A stretch of DNA of 64,000 bases from an uncultured Sphingobacteriales bacterium (GTDB taxonomy: Bacteria > Bacteroidota > Bacteroidia > Chitinophagales > Chitinophagaceae): assembly GCA_937991535.1 (NCBI GenBank), contig CALKHN010000040.1:1-64000 (forward strand), written 5' to 3'. Position 1 is the first letter of the stretch; the number at the start of each line of letters is the position of its first letter. Below, in pieces: positions 35,559 through 44,035 of the stretch. The translations under genes were made by a program, and so were the position numbers. The notes beneath the pieces were generated by a model. It had not been told where the DNA came from. It saw nothing but the letters and a program-made list of their open reading frames with translations, and searched no databases.

Positions 35559-37112
35559 TTAATGATCGGGATGCGTATCCGCATATTCTTTTAAAAGAAA
35601 ACTTTTATCTAACTGCGCTAAAGGATAAGGAAGATATTTTTTATCCATGGTAAATGTTCTGCCATCATAACTCAACTCAGCAGTGTTTTCTAAACGGATC
35701 ATATCATAAAACCGGATTGCCCATTCCATAGCCAATTCCGCATATTTCTCATCTACCACCTGCTGGCTGGTTACCCCGGTTAAAGCCGGCATGCCCGCTC
35801 TTGCCCTTACCAGGTTTACAGCAGCGTCTGCACTCCCCGCAGATGCAGCGCCGCCACGGGTTACAGCTTCGGCATACATTAATAATATTTCTGCATACCT
35901 GATGCAGATATAATTTTTGTTGCTGGCGTAATCCGTTCTCCCCGGAATCAATTCTGTTGTAGGGAGATAGTGCTTGCCGCTATAGAAATAAGCTCTTGGA
36001 GAATTTAAGAAAACATCACCTTCCGGAGTAGTGTTGGAAACCCATGCCGGAAGGTTGGCAAATGCGGGATCTGATTTTATTTTGTCAATACCACCTGGCG
36101 TAAATATCACACTTGCCTGAAGACGGATTTTCTCGCCCCTGGTCAACATGAATTTAATGTATTTCTCGCTCGGCTCAAAGAACCCCCAACCGCCACCGGC
36201 ACTACTTACAGCAGGAGTCCAGTCTGTAGGCCCAAAAAATGCCCCCAAATAATTCCAGTTGTCTCCGGAAGCTGAATTAAAATCTGAGAATTGCAATTCG
36301 AGGATATTCTCACTTGATAATTTACCTGCGGTTTTAAATTCTTTACTAAAATCATTATACAAACTAAATTTGCCGGAAGCAATAATTTCACCTGTTGTAG
36401 CTGCTACCGCATTGTAATCTTTTAGCTCCTGTTCGGCCATTGCTTTGATTGCTAAAGCGGCATATTTTGTAATGCCACCTTTTAAATCGGTTCTTTGACC
36501 GGGATGCATATCCAATAACTTTGGGGCCGCATCTTCCATTTCGCTCTTAATCCACGCCATGATTTCATCTTTGGTTTGCACCTGAAGGCCGGACTGGTTC
36601 ACAGCATCTACTTTAAAAACGCCGCCCCATGTTCTTGACGCCTGCAAAGTAATATGAGCCCTCATTACTTTACATTCGGCAATGTACTGATCAATTAATG
36701 CAGGGCTTACCCCTCCTTCCCTGAATTTTTCCAACTGGTCAATTTGCGCCGTAATTTGCAGTATATGTTGAAACATACCATCCCAGGTACTGTTTAACAT
36801 CCAAAAATTTGCATCATACACAAACATATCAACGTCGTGATAAGGCGCCTGGTCGTAGGGGGCAGATTTACCCCCTCCGGAATTTACATCGTCTCCACGA
36901 ACCTGTAATAAAGCCAATTGTTCCCAATAGTAAGATTGAAATTGTACATAAGCCCCTACCAAAGCTGCTTTTGCCGCACTGGGGCTGGTATAGTCCACAC
37001 TCGTAACCTGGGTTTCCAATTCTCTTGGCTTATCCAATTGCTTACTACAACCCGTTAATAAAAAAGCTGTGATAATTAGTAAAGGCGCCAATAAATATAT
37101 TTTAGGTTTCAT
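35559..37112 (-). CDS. SusD/RagB family nutrient-binding outer membrane lipoprotein
   Basis: The SusD-like lid that binds oligosaccharides over the SusC channel. The 517-aa protein has a lipoprotein signal (LLAPLLIITAFLLTGC), an N-terminal SusD-like region with YTSPSAAKAALVGAYVQFQ and TPR-type helices (QITAQIDQLEKF...AECKVMRA). Its C-terminal SusD/RagB domain includes YICIRYAEILLMYAEAVTRGG, AVNLVRARAGMPAL and EWAIRFYDMIRLENT. It starts 24 bp after susC. A tryptophan- and tyrosine-rich loop region (residues about 240-330) is the likely glycan site but cannot be assigned. Confidence 0.95.
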   Translation of the reverse strand: MKPKIYLLAPLLIITAFLLTGCSKQLDKPRELETQVTSVDYTSPSAAKAALVGAYVQFQSYYWEQLALLQVRGDDVNSGGGKSAPYDQAPYHDVDMFVYDANFWMLNSTWDGMFQHILQITAQIDQLEKFREGGVSPALIDQYIAECKVMRAHITLQASRTWGGVFKVDAVNQSGLQVQTKDEIMAWIKSEMEDAAPKLLDMHPGQRTDLKGGITKYAALAIKAMAEQELKDYNAVAATTGEIIASGKFSLYNDFSKEFKTAGKLSSENILELQFSDFNSASGDNWNYLGAFFGPTDWTPAVSSAGGGWGFFEPSEKYIKFMLTRGEKIRLQASVIFTPGGIDKIKSDPAFANLPAWVSNTTPEGDVFLNSPRAYFYSGKHYLPTTELIPGRTDYASNKNYICIRYAEILLMYAEAVTRGGAASAGSADAAVNLVRARAGMPALTGVTSQQVVDEKYAELAMEWAIRFYDMIRLENTAELSYDGRTFTMDKKYLPYPLAQLDKSFLLKEYADTHPDH

Positions 37113-37136
37113 TTTATTTAGTTTAAAATGCTGGTA

Positions 37137-40100
37137 TTAAAATTTAACACTCCAACCAAGCGTAAAAACCGATGGTGCAGGATAGGTATCCAAATCAACG
37201 CCATCAAAACCTACTTCTACATTGGTTGATTTGCTTTTAGACCATACAAAAGGCCTGTCAGCCGTGAGAGTAAAACGCATCTCAGGGAGTTTTTTATGTT
37301 TCTCCAGGGAGTAGCCTAACTGAATATTTTGAATTCTGAAGAATTTTCCATCTTCTAACCAAAACCTTGAATTTCTTTGATTCCAGGCCGTTCTGTATCC
37401 TTCAGATGAGGGATAGCTGTTGGAGGTTCCTTCGCCATGCCAGCGGTTTTCGGCTAACTGAGCGTCAATGTTTCTTCCTGAAGTCCTGAAAACTTCGGCG
37501 CGGTTTCTGTTTAAAATTATATTTCCGCCCTGCCCGTAAATCCTTACGGATAAATCAAAGCCTTTGTAGTTTAATGCAATGCTGCCACCATAATAGTAAG
37601 TGGGAGCCGGAGAGCCTAAATAGATCCTGTCGTTGGCATCCAGTACTTTATCTCCGTTTACATCCCTGAATTTAAAATACCCTGGCTTTACTGTTCCTGC
37701 CCCGGCTGCGTTTGCGGCTACGGCTACGGGATCTTTATCAACTTCATCCTGGTTCTGGTAAACGCCCGCAATATCCCATCCGTAAAACACATCAAAAGGT
37801 TGGCCTACAGTCAATCTTTGTTGAAACTCGGCCATTCCTCTGCTCAAAAAAGCCTGCCCGGCCAAATCGGTCATTTCATTTTTAATGGTACTAAAATTAC
37901 CACTTACCGTATAGCCAAAATCTTCTGAAATTGTTCCTTTCCAGGTAGCGGTAATTTCTATACCCTTATTGCGCATAGATCCCACATTCTGATAACTTGT
38001 TTCGCTGCCTACCTGCGGCAATACAGGAATAGCAAGGTTTTTGGTGTTTTTTACAAAGTAATCCGCATCAATAGACAGTCTTCTGTCTAACATTTCCAGG
38101 TTTAATCCTACGTTTAGCTCTTCGTTAAACTCCCAACTTAAATTATCCTGGAAAGTCGAAAAATAAAAGCCATCCACTCTTGCATCATTAAATACGCTCC
38201 ATGTTGAAGTGGCGCTTTTAGCTCTTGCTGTTGGTACATTGCCATTGGCTAAACGGCCCCAGCCAGCCCGGAGTTTCAAAAAATTAATGGAAGAAGCCCC
38301 TTTCATAAATTCTTCACTGGAAACAATCCAGGCCAGCCCAACAGAAGGCAGTGTAATATCTCTTTCCTGGTTGTACTTGTTGGCAGCCTCGTTTCTAAGC
38401 GTAGCGTATGCAATATATTTATCCCTGTATTTGTATTGCAACCTTCCGAAATAGGAGCGGCTGTAAACCCTGCTTGGATCAGAATCCTTTGTTTCGTTCC
38501 GATCTGTTGATACGTTAGCATTATTAATATACCAGGTTTGCTTTACATCTCTTGAGAAAGGGCTTCCCTCATAAAAATACCCTTTAACCGCAAAGAAGTT
38601 GAATCTTTCATCCCTGAAGGAAAACCCTCCCATGGCGGTAATATCGTGGTCGTCAAATGTTTTGGTATAGGTTACTATATTATCAAACGTATAATTTTCT
38701 TCCAGCACATTAGACCTTGTAATGGAAGATTGTACCAAAGATCTTTGATAAGCAGCAGCTATATAATAAGGCAAATCCATCAGCCTGTTGTTGTCATTTT
38801 TATTATTATAAGACAGGCTGGTTCTAAAGCTTAAGGCTTTTGAAATAATATGAAAATCGCCAAACACATTAGCTGCAATTCTCCTTCTTTCTCCTACCCG
38901 GTCTATATTATACATACCGGGGAATGGGTTCTGGTGATTTCTGTAACCGATATCTTTTGCTGAAGAATAAGGTTTGGAATATACCGTTTGGCCGGCATAA
39001 TTAGAATCCAGCACAGGTAAGATAGGCACCGCATAATATATCTCCTGCCATGGGCTGCTGTCATCGTATTTTTCACTCTTACTATATACCATACTGGCGC
39101 CAACCGTTAACCAATCTTTGGCTTTTGCTTCTATTTTGGCTCTTAAATTGTAACGCTTGTAACTGTTTTTCATATCCAATATCCCATCCTGGGTAAAATA
39201 GCTGGCCCCTACAGAATAGGAGACTTTTTGAGAACCTCCATCAACGGAAATATCATGGTTCATTATGGGGGCCATGCGTAAGGCTTCTCTATACCAATCC
39301 GTATTTACATCGGGTAAATTGGGGTTAATTCTGCTTCTTCCAAACCTGGCAATAGCCGCCTGCACACTCGCTATTTCAGCGCTGGAGCCCGATTCATTGG
39401 CAAAGTTCACAAACTGTTCCGCATTGGCCATTTTTATTACATTAGTGGCTCTTTGTGTGCCATAATAACCAGAATAAGAAACGGTAGCATCCTTGTTATA
39501 TCTGCCGCCCTTTGTGGTAATTAATATTACTCCATTAGAAGCCTTATACCCATAGATGGCAGCCGACGAAGCGTCTTTTAATACCTGGAAATCCTGGATA
39601 TCATTGGGTGTTAAGAAATCAATATTGTCAACAAATATTCCGTCTACTACATACAATACACCACCTCCATATAAGGATTTAGTACCGCGAATGTTAATCT
39701 CCGGCGTAGCGCCCGGGCCACCCAAACTGCTGATTTGCACACCGGTTATATTACCTTGTACGGCGTTAAGCAATGCTCCGCCCGGTGTTTTCTTCAATTC
39801 TTCGGGCTTAATTGTGCCAATCGCACTCGTTAAATCAGCCTTCTTTGCGGTACCATATCCAATTACCACTACTTCCCCCAATTGCTGGCTGGAAGAGGCT
39901 GTAAGGGCAACATTAACAGTGGTTTGATCACCAATGGTGATCTCCTGTTCCTGGTATCCCACAAAAGAAAATACCAATGTGCTGTTGTCCGGCGCAGTAA
40001 TGGAATAGTTGCCTTCCGCATCGGTGGTTACACCTGTAGCCGTTCCTTTAATGGTAACAGAAACACCTTGCATTGGCAGGTCACTTTCATCAGTAACCTT

Positions 40101-40508
40101 ACCGGTTATGGTTTTATCCCGTCCCGGTTTTTCAGATTGCTGATCCTGCAAACGGATCACAATAAGATTATCATGCAGCAACTGGTAGGTAAGTTGCGTT
40201 CCCGATAAAATGCGGTTGAGCACTTCAGCAATAGACGCTTCTTCCACATTAATGGAAATTTTTTGTTTGAGATCTTTAAGGTTGCTATTAAAAACAAAAC
40301 GGTAATAGCCTTGCTTTTCAATAGAATTGATGGCTTTATTGATGGCTACCTGCTTCAGACTCAGCGTAACCTTTCCCTGGCCGTTTACATTGGCCATTAC
40401 CTGGAAAACGCCCAGAAACATCAATAAAACTGTAAGTTTCATAATCATCAATACTTTTAAGCATTCAGCCGGTAATTTGCTCTTATACCAGAGCCGGTTT
40501 TTTTTCAT
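37137..40508 (-). CDS. SusC/RagA TonB-dependent transporter with N-terminal STN domain
   Basis: A 1123-aa outer-membrane importer of oligosaccharides. After a signal (MKLTVLLMFLGVFQVMANVNGQ) comes an STN signalling domain (about 45-115; INKAINSIEKQGYYRFVFNSN). This is followed by a carboxypeptidase-like regulatory domain (ITGKVTDESDLPMQGVSV, FVGYQEQEI), a TonB-box/plug (GEVVVIGYGTAKKADLTSAIG, LYVVDGIFV, SAAIYGYKASNGVILITTKGG) and a beta-barrel ending in FTLGWSVKF. The STN domain, together with the FecR and ECF sigma genes just upstream, marks a transporter that also senses its substrate and induces the locus. The start at 40508 was chosen for the conserved lead MKKNRLWYKSK; the frame is open 12 codons farther. 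Confidence 0.95.
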   Translation of the reverse strand: MKKNRLWYKSKLPAECLKVLMIMKLTVLLMFLGVFQVMANVNGQGKVTLSLKQVAINKAINSIEKQGYYRFVFNSNLKDLKQKISINVEEASIAEVLNRILSGTQLTYQLLHDNLIVIRLQDQQSEKPGRDKTITGKVTDESDLPMQGVSVTIKGTATGVTTDAEGNYSITAPDNSTLVFSFVGYQEQEITIGDQTTVNVALTASSSQQLGEVVVIGYGTAKKADLTSAIGTIKPEELKKTPGGALLNAVQGNITGVQISSLGGPGATPEINIRGTKSLYGGGVLYVVDGIFVDNIDFLTPNDIQDFQVLKDASSAAIYGYKASNGVILITTKGGRYNKDATVSYSGYYGTQRATNVIKMANAEQFVNFANESGSSAEIASVQAAIARFGRSRINPNLPDVNTDWYREALRMAPIMNHDISVDGGSQKVSYSVGASYFTQDGILDMKNSYKRYNLRAKIEAKAKDWLTVGASMVYSKSEKYDDSSPWQEIYYAVPILPVLDSNYAGQTVYSKPYSSAKDIGYRNHQNPFPGMYNIDRVGERRRIAANVFGDFHIISKALSFRTSLSYNNKNDNNRLMDLPYYIAAAYQRSLVQSSITRSNVLEENYTFDNIVTYTKTFDDHDITAMGGFSFRDERFNFFAVKGYFYEGSPFSRDVKQTWYINNANVSTDRNETKDSDPSRVYSRSYFGRLQYKYRDKYIAYATLRNEAANKYNQERDITLPSVGLAWIVSSEEFMKGASSINFLKLRAGWGRLANGNVPTARAKSATSTWSVFNDARVDGFYFSTFQDNLSWEFNEELNVGLNLEMLDRRLSIDADYFVKNTKNLAIPVLPQVGSETSYQNVGSMRNKGIEITATWKGTISEDFGYTVSGNFSTIKNEMTDLAGQAFLSRGMAEFQQRLTVGQPFDVFYGWDIAGVYQNQDEVDKDPVAVAANAAGAGTVKPGYFKFRDVNGDKVLDANDRIYLGSPAPTYYYGGSIALNYKGFDLSVRIYGQGGNIILNRNRAEVFRTSGRNIDAQLAENRWHGEGTSNSYPSSEGYRTAWNQRNSRFWLEDGKFFRIQNIQLGYSLEKHKKLPEMRFTLTADRPFVWSKSKSTNVEVGFDGVDLDTYPAPSVFTLGWSVKF

Positions 40509-40510
40509 AT

Positions 40511-40541
40511 TTTTATCATTAAGGGTTATAAAATAAACTTG
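40511..40541 (+). promoter_or_regulatory. Candidate plus-strand promoter opposite the susC start
   Basis: TTTT (40511-40514) and TAAACTTG (40534-40541) are spaced by exactly 19 bp and match TTTG-N19-TAnnTTTG at 3/4 and 5/6 fixed positions. It points rightward, antisense to susC, toward the terminator at 40582-40616. Such matches are common by chance in AT-rich DNA. Confidence 0.3.
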
Positions 40542-40547
40542 CACCTT

Positions 40548-40616
40548 CCGTTTTCAGCCGTAAGACAAGTTTGTGACCATGCGGGAAATGCTCCAACATT
40601 TCCCGTTTTCTTTTTT
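40548..40616 (+). ncRNA. Candidate short antisense RNA in the susC leader (DonS-like)
   Basis: A strong intrinsic terminator on the plus strand (40582-40616) has no plus-strand gene to terminate: it sits between susC and fecR, both minus-strand. A plausible promoter lies 40-70 bp before it. The transcript would be about 70 nt and fully complementary to the susC mRNA leader just upstream of its start codon. Cis-antisense RNAs at this position, represented by DonS of Bacteroides fragilis, are known to repress PULs. The terminator is seen directly; the RNA itself is inference. Confidence 0.4.
40582..40616 (+). terminator. Plus-strand rho-independent terminator between susC and fecR
   Basis: CGGGAAATG (40582-40590) and CATTTCCCG (40597-40605) form a perfect 9-bp stem with the 6-nt loop CTCCAA, followed by TTTTCTTTTTT. 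On the minus strand the hairpin is followed by CATGGTC, with no U tract, so it should act only on rightward transcription. It could also fold in the fecR-susC read-through mRNA. Confidence 0.8.
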
Positions 40617-40661
40617 AAAACAGCTAAGAACTGTTATACATATTCATATATGTTTATTGTA

Positions 40662-41762
40662 TTATTTTGATATTACTATGGTTCCCTTTTCAATACTATA
40701 ATTAAAGGGATTGGCTAGCTGTAACGCCTGCAATACCTGATGAATGGTTTCGTTCTTAAAATTTACATCAAACACCAGTTGCCTGGCGTTTTCATCTTCA
40801 AACCTCAATGCAATACCGTATTTACGTTCCAGTTCCACAGCCAGTTCTGTAAATATTTTGTTCCGGAAAATCAGCCGGTTATCTATCCACGAAGTTTCGA
40901 TAACGGCACTGTCGGCCGGCGCATAATTAATTTTACTTATCACTACCGAAGAAGGGGTATTCACTTTTTTGCCGCCAGCATCATTTTTGGTTTGCTCATC
41001 ATTCATCACTACCAGCTTTTCAGCAGGGTGCAATATTATTTTTTCATCGGGACGATCATTCATGGTTACTTCTATAGAACCGCGTATCAGGCTGGTCTCG
41101 GAGCTTTTATCACCGGGATAGGATTTTACATTAAAGGCTGTGCCCAATACCCTGATATTCATTTTTTGTGCGTGAATAATGAAAGGGCGGTGTTCATCTT
41201 TCTTTACGTCAAAATAGGCTTCGCCGGTCAATTCCACTTCGCGGATGGCAGCATCAAAATTTTTATTGTAGGTTAACCTGCTGCCTGCATTCAGCCAAAC
41301 CGTTGAACCATCGGGCAAAATAATTTTTGAGTGTGCTCCTGGCCGGGTAGTGATCTCATTTTTCTCTGCTGTAGTACTTTGCCGTTCGGTAAAATTGTTT
41401 TCCACTACGTCTGCCTGGGCAGGATAAATAAAATAATAGATAGCGCAGGAGATCAATAAAGCCAGTGTGCAAAACACCGCTGCCAATGCCGTAAGACGGC
41501 GTTTTCTTTGCAGGCGCATTTCCCTGTTTTCAGAATATGGAGCTTCCGTCTCCCCAAGGCGCAAAAGGTGTTTTTGCAGGGAGGCTAATACTTCTGCCTG
41601 ATCTATTGGCTTTTTTAAACGCCACAGGTCCGTAATATTTTGTATAGGATAATGCAGGTTGGGATGGTAGCGTAGCATTTGCTCCAATTCTTTCAATTCT
41701 TCCGGAGATGCTTCGCCGGAAAGCTTTTTGCCAAGAATATACCAGATTCTGTCTACCGTCAT
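40662..41762 (-). CDS. FecR-type anti-sigma factor B (nearest susC)
   Basis: A 366-aa inner-membrane regulator. Residues 1-88 are the cytoplasmic sigma-binding part (ELKELEQMLRYHP, then LWRLKKPID). A transmembrane helix follows (about 89-112, LTALAAVFCTLALLISCAIYYFIY). The periplasmic FecR domain (about 135-235) is RPGAHSKIILPDGSTVWLN, ELTGEAYFDVKKDEHRPF and VLGTAFNVKSYPG. The C-terminal DUF4974/STN-binding region (about 285-365) is IFTELAVELERKYGIAL...VLQALQLANPFNYSI. It receives the signal from the STN domain of SusC. It is one of two FecR genes served by a single sigma gene, with a 275-bp gap between them. Confidence 0.93.
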   Translation of the reverse strand: MTVDRIWYILGKKLSGEASPEELKELEQMLRYHPNLHYPIQNITDLWRLKKPIDQAEVLASLQKHLLRLGETEAPYSENREMRLQRKRRLTALAAVFCTLALLISCAIYYFIYPAQADVVENNFTERQSTTAEKNEITTRPGAHSKIILPDGSTVWLNAGSRLTYNKNFDAAIREVELTGEAYFDVKKDEHRPFIIHAQKMNIRVLGTAFNVKSYPGDKSSETSLIRGSIEVTMNDRPDEKIILHPAEKLVVMNDEQTKNDAGGKKVNTPSSVVISKINYAPADSAVIETSWIDNRLIFRNKIFTELAVELERKYGIALRFEDENARQLVFDVNFKNETIHQVLQALQLANPFNYSIEKGTIVISK

Positions 41763-42037
41763 GAACCAGCCGTTGTTTTAGTGATCAAATAAAAAATACG
41801 AACCACCAGGGGTGGCTGCTATTGATATAATAACTTCCTTAATTAATATATTTATGATAATGACAACAGAAACTACCCTTTACCCCCAAGCGGCAGGAAG
41901 TTTTTAAATAATTCGTGAAATGGGTTATGTAACGTTAAAACGTTCCGGCGTAGCAACCGGGGCGGTTCTTTTTTATTTTACAGTGGGAGAGTGAACGTAT
42001 TTTGTCATAGCACTTATGTTTGGTCTTCATGCTTTTG
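41763..42037. other. Gap between the two FecR genes
   Basis: No open frame is supported. On the minus strand, CCACC-CCT-GGTGG (about 41803-41815) is followed a few bases later by TATTTTTTATTTG, a weak terminator after FecR-A. On the plus strand, AACCG-GGG-CGGTT (41955-41967) is followed by CTTTTTTATTTT, another weak terminator-like hairpin. The spacing is unusually long for a single sigma/anti-sigma operon, so FecR-B may have its own promoter. I found no trace of a second sigma gene by eye. Confidence 0.4.
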
Positions 42038-43054
42038 CTATCGTATAACAAATTTGTGGTCTTCGTAATGCAGTTTGGTATCCGTTAGCCCGCAAAGAAT
42101 AAGCAGCGCCTGTGATACTCCTATATCTTTTTTGAATGAAGCAGATATGCTTAGTTGCTGTACCTCTTTACTGGCAATGTCAATATTTACATTATAAATT
42201 CTTTCCAGGTCGGCTGAAACATCTGCAAAAACCTCATCATCATAAATCATATCTCCCTGCCGCCATGCAGCTACTTTGCTTACTGCAATATTTCTCTCTG
42301 CAACCTTTTCTTCCGCATTATTAATTTTAACCTGTTGCCCTTCGGTGAGTGTTGCCACAATATTTTGGTTGTACTTAACATTTACCTTGCCCTGGCCTAC
42401 AGATATAATCACGTCCTTTTGGCCCGGATATGCTTTTATATTAAAAGTAGTGCCCAATACTATGGCAGACACTTTGCCTGTATGTATGATAAAGGGACTA
42501 TTTGCTGCATGCTTTACTTTAAAAAAAGCTTCACCATCAAGTAATACTTCTCTTCGGCGGCTGTTAAACTCATCCGGAAATTCAAGCGAGCTGGCCGCAT
42601 TCAACCACACTTCTGTGCTGTCGGGCAGCAACAGGTATTTCTGTTCGGAACGTTCGCTGAATTTTTTAGTTAAAGCTATAGTTGAATTGTGGTGTGAACT
42701 ATTACGGCCGAACTTATCCTTTCGCATTAACCATAGTGCAGCCGATGTCATTAAGACGGCGACCAGCAGAACAACCAATACCGGACCTTTTATCTTTTTT
42801 TTGAGCATTGTTTCTTTACCCGTTGAAACATTTACCTGATCGGGCTCTGTAAGGGTCAGCCGTCCGTTTTCATCAACATAGGTAAAGGATGGATGGCTTT
42901 TCCGTATGTCGTCATATATTCTTCTTACCATGCGTTTCAACGGAGTTTCGCTGTTACGGGCATTCCGGATATAATAAAACAATTCTTCCAGCTCTTCATG
43001 GGAGCACTTGCTATTTTCATACTGGCGAAGCAGATAACGTATTCTTTCTTCCAT
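42038..43054 (-). CDS. FecR-type anti-sigma factor A (next to the sigma gene)
   Basis: A 338-aa FecR protein. The cytoplasmic N-terminus is 1-88 (HEELEELFYYIRNARNSETP...MVRRIYDDIRKSH). The TM helix is about 89-111 (GPVLVVLLVAVLMTSAALWLM). The periplasmic FecR domain has KYLLLPDSTEVWLNAASSLEFP, EVLLDGEAFFKVKHA and VLGTTFNIKAYPGQK. A C-terminal DUF4974-type end is VSQALLILCGLTDTKLHYED. It is the direct partner of the ECF sigma factor 71 bp upstream. It shares domain order with FecR-B but is clearly diverged (different N-terminus, shorter C-terminal linker), so it is not a recent duplicate. Confidence 0.93.
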   Translation of the reverse strand: MEERIRYLLRQYENSKCSHEELEELFYYIRNARNSETPLKRMVRRIYDDIRKSHPSFTYVDENGRLTLTEPDQVNVSTGKETMLKKKIKGPVLVVLLVAVLMTSAALWLMRKDKFGRNSSHHNSTIALTKKFSERSEQKYLLLPDSTEVWLNAASSLEFPDEFNSRRREVLLDGEAFFKVKHAANSPFIIHTGKVSAIVLGTTFNIKAYPGQKDVIISVGQGKVNVKYNQNIVATLTEGQQVKINNAEEKVAERNIAVSKVAAWRQGDMIYDDEVFADVSADLERIYNVNIDIASKEVQQLSISASFKKDIGVSQALLILCGLTDTKLHYEDHKFVIR

Positions 43055-43125
43055 TGCACAAGTATTCTCTTATGGATGTATTGACGAATCAACACACAAT
43101 AGTTCCTATTGGCTAAAAAAAATAT

Positions 43126-43671
43126 TTAAAAAAACAAGGAAAACAATTTCGTTGTGCGGGTAAGAAAATTTCTGACTGAGCGCATGGCAGAAAAAAGCTG
43201 GTTCTTAACGGTATGCCTTGAGATACTTAATTCATTGGCAATCTGGCAGTAATTAAGCCCCTGTTCCTTGCTGAGGCGATATATGCGTTTGCGCTGGGGA
43301 GGGAGATGACAAATAGCTTTTTCAATAATCTGGCTGTATTCTCTTGAAGATACCATTTCCTCTGTTTCATTCATCATGTGCTGCATATTGGTCCATAATG
43401 CATCTCTTAATCTCCTATCGGCAGCTGTTTTACGCAAAAAATCAATCACCTTATTTTCGGTAAGTCTGTACAGCCATGCGTCCATATTGGTAATAGTATG
43501 TATATGATTGCGGTGTTCCCATAATTTCAAAAAAACTTCCTGAACAATATCCTTGGCATACTGGTCGGATTTAGTAAGGGTTAAAGCAAGCGTGTACAGC
43601 TTGTATTCGTGCCGTTTAAAAATGTCCGTAAAACGTAGTTCCAGTGTGTGCTCACTACTTTGGGTGGTCAT
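43126..43671 (-). CDS. ECF RNA polymerase sigma-70 factor
   Basis: A 181-aa ECF sigma factor of the Bacteroidota FecI-like PUL group. Region 2 (about 15-80) includes LTLTKSDQYAKDIVQEVFLKLWEHRN and MDAWLYRLTENKVIDFLR. Region 4 (about 120-175) includes LPPQRKRIYRLSKEQGLNYCQIA and the recognition helix SISRHTVKNQL. When the STN domain of SusC is engaged, the FecR partner is expected to release it to transcribe the susCD operon. It is the first gene of the minus-strand PUL. Confidence 0.94.
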   Translation of the reverse strand: MTTQSSEHTLELRFTDIFKRHEYKLYTLALTLTKSDQYAKDIVQEVFLKLWEHRNHIHTITNMDAWLYRLTENKVIDFLRKTAADRRLRDALWTNMQHMMNETEEMVSSREYSQIIEKAICHLPPQRKRIYRLSKEQGLNYCQIANELSISRHTVKNQLFSAMRSVRNFLTRTTKLFSLFF

Positions 43672-44035
43672 GAAACACCAGTTTTGGGTTTAATCAATCC
43701 AATCATTTACTTTTTTAAAAATAACGAAAAAATGATACGCTTTCCGTTTTTGATATTTTTTATTCTGTTTTTTTAAAAAATTGGTCTTGGGGCCGGATAT
43801 ATAACTGCCTTTCCCCCGTGCACGGCTAGGGGAGGGAAAAGGAAAGCGCATCGGTACATTTGTGCTGTGAACATGCGCAGATTATGGGATACAAAATATA
43901 TATTCATAGCTTATATTGCTCAACTGGATCAAAACCCGGAATATTGACAAATTTCCGCACAGTATTTTTGAACGAATATTTTCATCCTAAATGATAAATA
44001 CATCATTTTCATTGTAAAACCTCAAAAATGTACAA
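43672..44035. promoter_or_regulatory. Divergent control region between the PUL sigma gene and FAD oxidoreductases
   Basis: These 364 bp separate the minus-strand sigma gene from the plus-strand oxidoreductase cluster. On the plus strand, TATTTTTG at 43963-43970 matches TAnnTTTG and would give a leader of about 60 nt before the ATG at 44036; a partial -33 (ATTG at 43943-43946) is 16 bp upstream. 43811-43846 is a GC-rich imperfect inverted stretch (CTTTCCCCC...GGGAGGGAAAAGG), a possible operator or transcript-end structure. No gene is seen. Confidence 0.4.

Noticed and set aside
40582..40605. Hairpin between susC and fecR as the terminator of the fecR operon
   Set aside because: The T-rich tract follows it only on the plus strand; on the fecR/susC strand it is followed by CATGGTC, so it cannot be a normal intrinsic terminator for fecR.
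26781..43671. Whole locus as a mobile island or prophage
   Set aside because: No integrase, transposase, phage gene, tRNA-adjacent repeat or attachment site was seen; the locus reads as an ordinary PUL.
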